Below, piece after piece: positions 54,032 through 63,086 of a stretch of DNA of 64,000 nucleotides. Numbering within the stretch: the stretch's first letter is position 1; every line of letters starts with the position of its first letter. The stretch comes from Methanosphaerula palustris E1-9c (GTDB lineage: Archaea; Halobacteriota; Methanomicrobia; Methanomicrobiales; Methanospirillaceae). The notes below the pieces were generated by a model. The model was not told where the DNA came from. It ran no database searches and was given only the letters and a program-made list of their open reading frames with translations. The stretch spans positions 496,001 to 560,000 of the forward strand of contig NC_011832.1 of NCBI RefSeq assembly GCF_000021965.1, written 5' to 3'. The position numbers were made by a program, and so were the translations under genes.

Positions 54032-55399
54032 TTATAATACCAGTTCGTAGTCCTCGTCCAGGCAGTCGCGATCCCGCCGTTCGAGGAGCGCGTTGCTGAT
54101 CATCTCGATCAGCCGCAGGGCACCCCGGTAGCCGACGATCGGCATCAGGGGCTGCACTGCCCGATCGAGGATCGGGAAACCGACCCTGACCAGGGGGATG
54201 TCCTCGGCCCGTGCAATATATTTGCCGTAGGTGGTCCCGATCAGCAGGTCCACCGGTTCGTCTTTGATCCACTGGTGCAGTTCGAAGAGATCGCCTTCGG
54301 CCTTGACATGGCTCTCTGTGATGCCGGCTTCTTCAAGCATCTCTCTGATCTCCTTCTCGAACCGTTTCCCGGGGGTGCCAGTCAGCACGTGGACCGGGAT
54401 CATGCCCATCGTTAACAGGAATTCGGTCAGAGGGATCACGATGTCTGGATCCCCGAATACAGCAACCTTCTTTCCCTGATAGTGGAAGTTGGTGTCGATG
54501 AGGGTGTCGACTACCTGCCCCCGTTCGATGGTCAGGGACTGGGGGACATCCACGCCGAACCCATCCTTTATAGCCATGATCAGGTCGTCGGTCGCCTTGA
54601 TACCGATCGGTACCTTCAGGGGGACACCGGGAACGCTGCATTTCTCCTGGAGGAGGTTGCCCGCTGCGTCAGAGGACCAGGACCCGAGTGCCAGGGTCAA
54701 CTTAGAGTTCCCTGAATCCCGGATTGATTCGATGGTTGCTCCTCCATCCGCGTACATCGTATACCTGTTCGTCAGCGGTGAATCGAGCACCCCGGTGGTG
54801 TCCGGATACATGATCAGCGGGACACCGAGATCTCCGACGATCCGTTTGATCTCTCGCATGTCACCGGGATTGACGAATCCTGGCAGGATGTTCACCTGCT
54901 CCTTCTTCTCAGTCCCACTTGATTCTGCCAGGTATGAGACGATCGCCTTGCACATGTTTGAGAACCCAGTGACATGGGACCCCACATAACTGGGTGTGTT
55001 GGCATGGATGACGACCTTCCCTTCAGGAACCTCAGCCTGTTTGATGATGTTGGGGATATCGTCTCCGATCGTCTCTGAAAGGCAGGTGGTGTGGACGGCC
55101 ATGATGTCGGGGTTGTAGATCTCAAAGACATTCTTGATCGATGTCTTGAGGTTGGCCGCACCACCGAAGACCGAAGCTCCTTCGGTGAAGGAACTGGACG
55201 AGGCCAGCACCGGTTCACGGAAGTGGCGGGTGAGATGCATCCGGTGATAGGCGCAGCATCCCTGCGAGCCATGGCTGTGGGGCAGGCAGCCGTGTATACC
55301 CAAGGAGGCATACATGGCTCCGAGTGGCTGACAGGTCTTGGCTGGATTGATCTTTCCTATCGTGTGCTCCACCGGTTCTTTTGGGATACATTCAAGCAT
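54032..55399 (-). CDS. nifK: Nitrogenase beta chain
   Basis: This 455-residue protein is the beta subunit of dinitrogenase. P-cluster Cys appear in KTCQPLGAMYASLGI, PHSHGSQGCCAYHRMHL and HTTCLSETIGDDIPNI. Conserved ANTPSYVGSHVTGF follows. ATG 55399 overlaps the nifD stop by 8 bp and follows AAGGAG. The short N-terminus is typical of the methanogen and clostridial types. Confidence 0.95.
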   Translation of the reverse strand: MLECIPKEPVEHTIGKINPAKTCQPLGAMYASLGIHGCLPHSHGSQGCCAYHRMHLTRHFREPVLASSSSFTEGASVFGGAANLKTSIKNVFEIYNPDIMAVHTTCLSETIGDDIPNIIKQAEVPEGKVVIHANTPSYVGSHVTGFSNMCKAIVSYLAESSGTEKKEQVNILPGFVNPGDMREIKRIVGDLGVPLIMYPDTTGVLDSPLTNRYTMYADGGATIESIRDSGNSKLTLALGSWSSDAAGNLLQEKCSVPGVPLKVPIGIKATDDLIMAIKDGFGVDVPQSLTIERGQVVDTLIDTNFHYQGKKVAVFGDPDIVIPLTEFLLTMGMIPVHVLTGTPGKRFEKEIREMLEEAGITESHVKAEGDLFELHQWIKDEPVDLLIGTTYGKYIARAEDIPLVRVGFPILDRAVQPLMPIVGYRGALRLIEMISNALLERRDRDCLDEDYELVL

Positions 55400-57017
55400 T
55401 GCTATCACTCCTTGATCTGTTTTGGTCTTCCCATGGTGCCGTTACCAGTTTCCAGGCCGGGGTCACCAGCGCGTTCGCCACGTCCTCGGCGAAGATCAGG
55501 GAACCGTTGAAGCCGGCATAAGGGCCGCTGTAGTCATACGAGTGCATCTGTTTCGCCGGGACACCCATCTTGTGAACGATATACTTGTCCCTGACTCCTG
55601 AGAAGAAGAGATCCGGTTTTATCATCCTGATCAGTTCTTCGACCTCGTGATGGTTGGCGTCATCCAGGATCACCTCTCCGTCCTTCATCTCAGGGATCAT
55701 CCCCTGGTAACTGTTGAAGGCAATCCTGCTGGATAGTTCGTCGTACTTCTCCTTTGACATCTTCAGGTGGACATGTGCCTCCTGGTATAACTCCTCGTCT
55801 GGGGTTGGATGGAGTTCCGGAATGTTCTTGGAGTCGGCGTCGCTCTTGATGGTTGGGATCACTTGCCGTCCCTCATAGTCATCGCGGTGGGCAAACTCGT
55901 AACCTGCGACCACCACGTCCATACCCAGGTCTCGGAGAAGGGCCTGGTAATGGTGACTCCTGGACCCTCCGACAAAGATGAATGCAGTCTTTCCCTGGCA
56001 GATCTTCCGGTACTGTTCCAATGCGGGGGTCACCCGAGCCAGTTCCCTGGCGATCACCATCTCGGTTCGTTCGATCAGTTTTTCATCATTGAAGCACTGG
56101 GCGATCTCGCGGAGCGAGGCCATGGTGGCGGTGACCCCGATGAAGTTGACCTTCAGCCATGGGATACCATACTTGGTCTCCATCATCTCGGCGATGTAGT
56201 TGATCGAACGGTGGCACTGAACCAGATTCAGGTCGGCAATGTGCAGATTCCGGATCTTCTCATAACTGGCGTCCCCTGTCATGATGCAGTTCAGGGTGTA
56301 GCCGATATCCTTTAGGATCCGTTCCAGTTCCCATCCATCCCCTCCGATGTTGTACTCCCCGAGGATGTTGATCACATAATCGTCCGGGTTCTTTTCGGCG
56401 GTTCCCTTTCCGATCACATGCTCCATCAGATTGTTGTTCGCTATATGGTGTCCTGCCGACTGGCTGACCCCTTTATACCCTTCGCAGTTGAACGAGAGGA
56501 CCTGGATCCCGTGCCGCTCTTCAGCGGCCTTCGCCACTGCATTGATATCATCACCGATCAGACCGACTGGACAGGTGGCGCAGATCGAGACCGCCCGTGG
56601 ATGGAAGATCTCGACAACCTGGTCGATCATCTTGGCCAGTTTCTTGTCCCCGCCGAAGACGATGTCGCTCTCCTGCATATCGGTGGTGAAGCAGAGGGGA
56701 GTGAAGACCTTCTCTGGAGGAGTCGTGTCATCAGCCCGTGCTTTGTTTCGCCGGGTTCCCCAGGCGTAATATGAGCAGCCGACTGGACCATGGACGATAT
56801 GTACCATGTCCTTGATCGGTCCGACGACCACACCTTTGCAGCCGGCATAGGCACAACCACGCTGGGAGATGATGCCCGGGATCGTCCGGGTGTTCGCCTC
56901 GATCTGCTGACAGGCCTCGGCTGAGTTCTTCAGGATGAGATGCTTCTTCCGGTTCTTTTTGACCTTGTCCGGGTAACGACTGAGCATCTCCTCCAGTTGT
57001 TCTTCAGTTATTGACAT
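55392..57017 (-). CDS. nifD: Nitrogenase alpha chain
   Basis: This 541-residue alpha subunit has P-cluster Cys in QRGCAYAGCKGVVVGP, HGPVGCSYYAWG and CATCPVGLIGDD. Cofactor-site residues are CEGYKGVSQSAGHH (Gln and His), LNLVQCHRSINYI (Cys ligand) and QMHSYDYSGPYAGF (His ligand). VGGSRSHH replaces the GGLRPRH of Azotobacter. An insertion of about 50 residues before the C-terminal part (around SDADSKNIPELHPTPDEEL) is also found in clostridial-type NifD. ATG 57017 follows GAGGAG. No G-subunit gene lies between D and K, so this is not a standard V or Fe-only type. Confidence 0.95.
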   Translation of the reverse strand: MSITEEQLEEMLSRYPDKVKKNRKKHLILKNSAEACQQIEANTRTIPGIISQRGCAYAGCKGVVVGPIKDMVHIVHGPVGCSYYAWGTRRNKARADDTTPPEKVFTPLCFTTDMQESDIVFGGDKKLAKMIDQVVEIFHPRAVSICATCPVGLIGDDINAVAKAAEERHGIQVLSFNCEGYKGVSQSAGHHIANNNLMEHVIGKGTAEKNPDDYVINILGEYNIGGDGWELERILKDIGYTLNCIMTGDASYEKIRNLHIADLNLVQCHRSINYIAEMMETKYGIPWLKVNFIGVTATMASLREIAQCFNDEKLIERTEMVIARELARVTPALEQYRKICQGKTAFIFVGGSRSHHYQALLRDLGMDVVVAGYEFAHRDDYEGRQVIPTIKSDADSKNIPELHPTPDEELYQEAHVHLKMSKEKYDELSSRIAFNSYQGMIPEMKDGEVILDDANHHEVEELIRMIKPDLFFSGVRDKYIVHKMGVPAKQMHSYDYSGPYAGFNGSLIFAEDVANALVTPAWKLVTAPWEDQNRSRSDSNA

Positions 57018-57034
57018 TATCATTCACTCCTCGT

Positions 57035-57454
57035 TTACCAGATGGCCGCGTCACCCGATTCACCGGTCCGGACACGTACCGCATCGTCCACAGGCAGCAC
57101 CAGGATGATCCCGTCGCCCACCTTTCGTTCAGTTATATTGACCTTCGTGATGGCCTCGACGATCCTGGGTACATCCTCATCATGGGCCAGGATGGTGAAG
57201 AGACGGCGGGGGAAGAACCGGGAGTCGTCCAGAAAACTGGTGACCTCCTGCTCTGCTTCCTCCACTTCATTGATATCGTCGATGGCCATGGCCAGCAGTT
57301 TCTCCTTGCACGGTTCGATCACCGCAGTGTCCTCGACCAGTTTGCCTCGTCCGAGTACCTTGAGGGCGGTGAAACCGGCGACCCCCGTCTCTACCAGAGC
57401 TCTCTTGGTGACGCCAGTCTTCTTCATCCGCACTATGGCCATAATCTCTTTCAT
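57035..57454 (-). CDS. nifI2: Nitrogen regulatory PII-like protein NifI2
   Basis: This 139-residue PII-family protein has KEIMAIVRMKKTGVTKRALV, VAGFTALKVLGRGK and the C-terminal ITERKVGDGIILVLPVDDAVRVRTGESGDAAIW, with the longer T-loop region of NifI2. With NifI1 it binds and inhibits dinitrogenase when 2-oxoglutarate is low (ammonia switch-off). It lies between nifI1 and nifD, as in other methanogens. Confidence 0.93.
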   Translation of the reverse strand: MKEIMAIVRMKKTGVTKRALVETGVAGFTALKVLGRGKLVEDTAVIEPCKEKLLAMAIDDINEVEEAEQEVTSFLDDSRFFPRRLFTILAHDEDVPRIVEAITKVNITERKVGDGIILVLPVDDAVRVRTGESGDAAIW

Positions 57455-57465
57455 TGCAGTCCCCC

Positions 57466-57792
57466 CTACAACCCCTGACTGCCTTTTGATATCGTGTAGA
57501 CCTCTTCGACGGGGCTGATGAAGATCTTGCCATCCCCATATGCTCCCTTGTCACTGGTCTTGGCCGTCTTTAGGATCACGTTGATGACCTGGTCCTTCTC
57601 TTCATCTGGAATGGCCATCAGGATCATGGTCTTTGGGATCTCGTCATAGACGATCCCACCGATCTTGATCCCTTTCTGCTTACCACGACCCACGACATCC
57701 ACTACGGTCGCGGCATGGAATCCCGCAGATGATAACTCCCCCAGCACCTCGTCCTTCTTTTCGGGCCTTACGATCGCTCTGATCAGTAACAT
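57466..57792 (-). CDS. nifI1: Nitrogen regulatory PII-like protein NifI1
   Basis: This 108-residue PII-family protein has LLIRAIVRPEKKDEVLGELS, FHAATVVDVVGRGKQKGI and AYGDGKIFISPVEEVYTI. It lacks the uridylylation Tyr context of bacterial GlnB. It forms a complex with NifI2 for reversible control of nitrogenase. It follows nifH by 17 bp. Confidence 0.93.
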   Translation of the reverse strand: MLLIRAIVRPEKKDEVLGELSSAGFHAATVVDVVGRGKQKGIKIGGIVYDEIPKTMILMAIPDEEKDQVINVILKTAKTSDKGAYGDGKIFISPVEEVYTISKGSQGL

Positions 57793-57809
57793 GCTCTGTT
57801 CACCTCACC

Positions 57810-58997
<1,188 letters not shown>

Positions 58998-59018
58998 GGT
59001 ATGAATATAGATACTACC
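58998..59018 (-). promoter_or_regulatory. Candidate repressor operator at the nifH start site
   Basis: The 21-bp element begins GGTA and ends TACC, with the inner inverted repeat GTAT-N8-ATAC. It lies directly downstream of the TATA box, so a bound protein would block the start. NrpR of methanogens binds inverted repeats of this general kind (GGAA/TTCC or GGTA/TACC half sites), so it is a reasonable but untested candidate; the half-site spacing here is not identical to either. Confidence 0.45.
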
Positions 59019-59020
59019 TT

Positions 59021-59030
59021 TTAATATAAA
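59021..59030 (-). promoter_or_regulatory. TATA box of the nif operon
   Basis: On the minus strand this reads TTTATATTAA, in the most AT-rich stretch upstream of nifH. The predicted start is near 59000, within the candidate operator. Confidence 0.55.
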
Positions 59031-59216
59031 TTAATATTGGAACAACTCTTCTTTCTTTATTATTTAAATATTACTATTACCGATCGGCTAATTTCCATAA
59101 TTTATCAGTTTATTGTTAGATTAAGTCCAATTCTACCGTTGAAGTAGATTCAGAGACGAACGTGAATTGGACTCTTAAAAAAGGGAAAGCATCTGTGCAG
59201 GACCAGCCCCACGCGA

Positions 59217-59606
59217 TCAGTTCTCCTGTTGGACGTCCACCGTGGGAACTGCTTCTGCCATCTTTCTCAGCACCTTCATCCCCCTGGTAACGATCAGGGT
59301 GTAGGTACTATCCTTTGCTTCTTCGCCATCGATCTCAATTCCAAACCTGGCCAGTGCCCGTGCAATCACCTCTGCCGATTTCCAGTCGGCATAGGTTCCG
59401 GTCAACTGCCTGAGCACTGCAAGGTTGAGCCCCCCCACCCACTCGCGAGGTGTCAGATCCCACTCGATACAGTCGAGCAAACTAGCCTCATTCATAAGAT
59501 ACCGAAATGATCCATCGGAGAGAGGTTCGAGCCCTTCTAACAGTTCATCTGTACTGTTCTGGTCTGCGCATGTCTCTGCGAATTCCTGCATCGTCTGTTC
59601 ACTCAC
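59217..59606 (-). CDS. Hypothetical protein upstream of nif
   Basis: This 129-residue protein is rich in Ala, Glu and Leu and probably helical (LLDCIEWDLTPREWVGGLNLA, WKSAEVIARALARFGIEIDGEEA). No family is recognised and there is no signal peptide. It reads in the nif direction but is separated from nifH by 576 bp and the nif promoter. Its start ATG 59606 has only a weak Shine-Dalgarno sequence (GTGAG). Confidence 0.6.
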   Translation of the reverse strand: MSEQTMQEFAETCADQNSTDELLEGLEPLSDGSFRYLMNEASLLDCIEWDLTPREWVGGLNLAVLRQLTGTYADWKSAEVIARALARFGIEIDGEEAKDSTYTLIVTRGMKVLRKMAEAVPTVDVQQEN

Positions 59607-59725
59607 TTACCCATCTCCCACGTACTGCAAACTTTCATACACGCCCTTCTCATATGCTATTCCTATTTGATCAGGTGAGCCGGGAACCTTTATCATATCT
59701 CCTCCCCAAATGTTTGATGATACCC

Positions 59726-60229
59726 ATGAAGAAAAGCATGATGCTGATGATCGGTCTTGTTGCAGCGGTGCTGGTTGTATCGCCGGCAGCTGCATTTGAG
59801 ACGACATCACTTGATATATCCGTGGGTCAGTCAGGTGGTGCTGTGGTTACCCTTGGTTATCACCTGACGCCTATTGAGATGACTGCTGTCTATCTCCATC
59901 TTATCGATCCGTCCACTGAACTTGCTGCAGCGCTCTCTCCATTTAGTTCGAGGGGTGTAGAAGTCCGTTCTGTATCTGTGGACGAGGCTGTGATCAGCCT
60001 CGATTCATATGCAGAGACCAGTCCTGGGGGGCAGGGTATGCAGTATATCACCCCAAAGATCGACTTTGAACGGGCAGACTCCTATCTGCAGAACACCTGG
60101 TTTGTAGGTTTTATAAATCCAGATATCTCTCCATCAATCACCACGACTCGGTTCCCTGATGGATTTATCGAGACCGCAACAGATCAATCGGTGATCCCAT
60201 CCTACACACATAACGTGCCGGCTGTTTGA
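59726..60229 (+). CDS. Small secreted protein of unknown function
   Basis: This 167-residue protein has a signal peptide (MKKSMMLMIGLVAAVLVVSPAAA) and a beta-rich mature part beginning FETTSLDISVGQSGGAVVTL. It has no lipoprotein Cys and no C-terminal anchor. ATG 59726 is chosen because it gives a clean signal peptide; the longer open frame upstream has no support. The family is not recognised. A TATA-like TTTATCATAT lies near 59690. Confidence 0.6.
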   Translation: MKKSMMLMIGLVAAVLVVSPAAAFETTSLDISVGQSGGAVVTLGYHLTPIEMTAVYLHLIDPSTELAAALSPFSSRGVEVRSVSVDEAVISLDSYAETSPGGQGMQYITPKIDFERADSYLQNTWFVGFINPDISPSITTTRFPDGFIETATDQSVIPSYTHNVPAV

Positions 60230-60255
60230 AATGATCTGATGGTTTATCTATCTCC

Positions 60256-60732
60256 ATGTTTTTTTTCATTCATCTCTTTATCGGGGTGCTCCTCGGATAT
60301 CTGCTCAGTCGATTCAGCGGACGCCATCTCCTCCTCCCCTGCGCCTTCGGCGCAGTGCTTCCCGACTTGGTTGACAAACCACTTGGTTATCTGATTCTCG
60401 GGACGATCGTTGATGGTGGTGGACGGATCTATACTCATGGTCTTCTTTTCCTGGGTCTGTTGTTTCTAATAGGGGCTCTGCTCCTGTATTGGACTGGTCG
60501 TGCTGACCTTGTGGCGATGGGGGTTGGGGTCCTCTCACACCAGCTCCTGGATCTGATGTGGCTGCAGCCGATAAACTGGCTATATCCGTTTCTTGGTCCT
60601 TATCCTACCGTGGGTATTGTTTCTGACTATTTTCTGAATGGATTCATTCGTGAGATCTCCTCACCCCCTGAGTGGGTGATGGGATTCATCTCCCTGCTGG
60701 TTATATTCTTCTATGTCCGACGTAATCGGTAG
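60256..60732 (+). CDS. Membrane-bound metal-dependent hydrolase-like protein (YdjM/DUF457 type)
   Basis: This 158-residue, about five-helix protein has FGAVLPDLVDKPLGYL, RIYTHGLLFLGLL and GVLSHQLLDLMWL, the HD/H motif pattern of the LexA-regulated YdjM-like family. Catalysis is not proven for the family. It is probably an inner-membrane enzyme with a site facing the cytoplasm. Confidence 0.75.
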   Translation: MFFFIHLFIGVLLGYLLSRFSGRHLLLPCAFGAVLPDLVDKPLGYLILGTIVDGGGRIYTHGLLFLGLLFLIGALLLYWTGRADLVAMGVGVLSHQLLDLMWLQPINWLYPFLGPYPTVGIVSDYFLNGFIREISSPPEWVMGFISLLVIFFYVRRNR

Positions 60733-60759
60733 CGGTCTTCCCGAAATTATCATCTCTAA

Positions 60760-61020
60760 TTGTCCCCTAGGGTCTCCGTATGGCATCCATCGAAATTGAT
60801 GATGATCCCAGTCAATCGGAGAAATCGTAGACGACCCAAAAGGGGACGATCATATCGATTCGATCCTATGATCTATCGTTCTCAAGGAGCAGTTGAACGG
60901 TTCTTTAGCTGGGTCAAGGCATTCAGGAAGATTTCATCCAGATATGAGCAGCTCGAGGAATCATTTCGAGGACTGGTCATCATCGCCTGCATACTGATAC
61001 TATGGAGACTTTTGGGCTGA
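60760..61020 (+). mobile_element. IS5-type transposase remnant (C-terminal part)
   Basis: The frame encodes VNRRNRRRPKRGRSYRFDPM, then IYRSQGAVERFFSWVKAFRKI and SSRYEQLEESFRGLVIIAC, the C-terminal end of IS5-family DDE transposases, with the catalytic Glu in VERFFSW. The N-terminal three quarters are missing, no start fits and no terminal inverted repeats were seen. It is a dead fragment. Confidence 0.8.
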
Positions 61021-61070
61021 GCTCAGTAGATTATTCTGAGTTTTTTGTAAACCCTTAAGTTATAATCCAT

Positions 61071-61375
61071 CTAATTTGAGGATAGAGGATTCCTTCTGCT
61101 GGTTGCGGTGCTCTCAAAGGTAATCATCACTCGTGTATTGTGTTTATCCTTGATTGAGAAGTGGTTCCCTTCCAGGATGGATCTGCAGCCCATTTCGTGC
61201 CAGGATGCAGGGACGAAGTGTGATACCACCTCGGGCATCACGGCAAAGGTGACCTCAGACCTCATTCCTTCAGTGATGGCGACCAGAATAGGAACTCCTC
61301 TATCGACCTCGATGGAATTATCATCCTATGAGATTATATCCCCAATAACTGAACCGAACGCTGTATGACAAACAA
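61071..61375 (-). pseudogene. Probable decayed gene fragment
   Basis: On the minus strand a frame reads AFGSVIGDIIS, a TAG, then DDNSIEVDRGVPILVAITEG and MRSEVTFAVMPEVVSHFVPA, ending at TTAGATGG-side TAA near 61071. The text reads like real protein on both sides of the stop, so it is probably the 3' part of a broken gene next to the transposase remnant. No family is recognised; archaellin- or pilin-like beta structure is a loose impression only. Confidence 0.35.
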
Positions 61376-61542
61376 TAATAACATCCATTGAATTTCATCT
61401 CTCTCCACTACTCGCTATCATATCCACTGCTATTCCGGATCTGGAGTTCACCAAGATTGTTCATATGCCACTATATCAAATCTGTCGTTTGTGATAATGA
61501 AAAGAGAATTCCTGAAATTAGATGAAGAAATGGCAGGCCAGG
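61376..61542. other. Intergenic region without a recognised gene
   Basis: This AT-rich stretch separates the decayed fragment from the aldehyde dehydrogenase end. It shows no open frame, repeat or RNA gene I can support. Confidence 0.5.
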
Positions 61543-62973
61543 TCAGAGTCTGACCAGCACCGTCTTCGCCTCGGTGTAGGCATCCAGAGACTGCAGACCG
61601 TTCTCCCGACCGACCCCACTCTCCTTCACGCCTCCGAAGGGCACCTCCGGTGGGATCTTCAGGTGCTGGTTCACCCAGATAATACCGGCCTTCAGCCCGC
61701 TGACTGCAGTCCGAATCGTCTTTAGGTCACTGGTCCAGATCGAAGCACCCAGCCCGTAGCGTGTGCTGTTGGCGGCAGTAATCGCTTCGTTCAGATCCTT
61801 CACCCGAACAATCGGGAGTACCGGTCCAAAGATCTCCTCTCGAAGCAGGATCGAATCCGGGACGACATCAGTCACCAGCGTCGGGGTATAGAAGTTCCCC
61901 CGGATGTACTCATCCCCCTGTGGTAGTTCCCCTCCGGCGATCACTCGACCTTCCTCCCGGTCGACCACCTGCCTGACGACCGAGCGGATTGACTCCCGCC
62001 CTTGCAGGCTGGAGAGCGGTCCCATCTTCACCTCAGGCTTCATTCCGTCACCGATGGTGATCTGGCCGACCTTCTCGGTAATCTGTTCGATCACCTGGTC
62101 GGCGACCGAGTCGACGACATAGAGGCGTTTCACCGCGGTGCAGATCTGTCCGGCATTATAGAACCTGCCGGCGACGGCTCCGGCGACGGCCTTAGGGATA
62201 TCAGCATCCCCACAAACGATCATTGGATCACTCCCCCCAAGTTCGAGGGTCAACCTCTTGAGGTCATGGGCCGCCAGTGTCATGATCCGCTTGCCGGTCT
62301 GGGTCGAGCCGGTGAACGAGACCTTCTGAATTTGTTTGGAACGGACGATCTCCTCCCCTACCTCGTCGCCTGAACCGGTCACCACGTTCAGAACGCCGTT
62401 GGGAAGCCCGACATCGTGCAGAGCCGCAGCCAGCATCAGGGGGGTTAGCGGGGTTGCAGTGGCCGGCTTGAGTACGACGGTGTTCCCGGTCAGAAGAGCC
62501 GGACCGACCTTCCAGGCCATCAACAGCGCCGGCATGTTCCAGGGGATGATCGCCCCACAGACCCCGATCGGCTCCCGCATTACCGTCGCTTCGGACCCGT
62601 CCTCAAGATGCTGAACCGTGGCCGTGAGATTGGACGAGAGGCCGGCATAGTATTCAAAGACCCTGGCTGTACCCCGGATCTCATCAATTGCCTCACGCTG
62701 CGGTTTTCCCTGCTCCGCCGTCAGAATTATCGCGATCTCCTCGGCCTGTTCCCGGATCCTGGCTGCAGCCCTGGTGAGGATCTGCCCCCGATGGTGGGAG
62801 GAGGTGCCCCCCCATCGGGAGAGCGCCTCCTCTGCGGCATCGGCCGCCCGCTTCACATCATCCCGAACTCCGAGCGGGGCTGGGCCGACCGCCTCGCCAT
62901 TCGCTGGATTCTTTACCGTATACGTTCTGTCTGAGAGCGAGCCGACCCACTCCCCATTGATCACCATCTTCAT
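61543..62973 (-). CDS. NAD(P)-dependent aldehyde dehydrogenase
   Basis: This 476-residue enzyme of the ALDH superfamily oxidises an aldehyde to an acid. It has the cofactor region GAIIPWNMPALLMAWKVGPA, TGSTQTGKRIMTLA, the general base region LTLELGGSDPMIV and the catalytic Cys in FYNAGQICTAVKRLYV. The substrate cannot be told; lactaldehyde or succinate semialdehyde are possible. ATG 62973 or 62967 fits; the upstream start at 62982 is less likely. Confidence 0.9.
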   Translation of the reverse strand: MKMVINGEWVGSLSDRTYTVKNPANGEAVGPAPLGVRDDVKRAADAAEEALSRWGGTSSHHRGQILTRAAARIREQAEEIAIILTAEQGKPQREAIDEIRGTARVFEYYAGLSSNLTATVQHLEDGSEATVMREPIGVCGAIIPWNMPALLMAWKVGPALLTGNTVVLKPATATPLTPLMLAAALHDVGLPNGVLNVVTGSGDEVGEEIVRSKQIQKVSFTGSTQTGKRIMTLAAHDLKRLTLELGGSDPMIVCGDADIPKAVAGAVAGRFYNAGQICTAVKRLYVVDSVADQVIEQITEKVGQITIGDGMKPEVKMGPLSSLQGRESIRSVVRQVVDREEGRVIAGGELPQGDEYIRGNFYTPTLVTDVVPDSILLREEIFGPVLPIVRVKDLNEAITAANSTRYGLGASIWTSDLKTIRTAVSGLKAGIIWVNQHLKIPPEVPFGGVKESGVGRENGLQSLDAYTEAKTVLVRL

Positions 62974-63086
62974 GCAGATCACCCGAAATGTAATCTACTG
63001 TTCCGCTGATCTTTAGAAATGTGCCGGTCTAAAAGAGATCTAGTTCCCCGATGACCGGGGATTTTTAGTTTTTGTACTCTGTTGGT

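Noticed and set aside
59039-59052. GGAA-N6-TTCT as a classic NrpR operator
   Set aside because: The last base breaks the GGAA-N6-TTCC pattern, and it lies upstream of the TATA box. The repeat at 58998-59018 is better placed.
61108-61368. Plus-strand frame near the transposase remnant
   Set aside because: The opposite strand gives a more protein-like reading across the same stretch, and the plus frame has no start signal.
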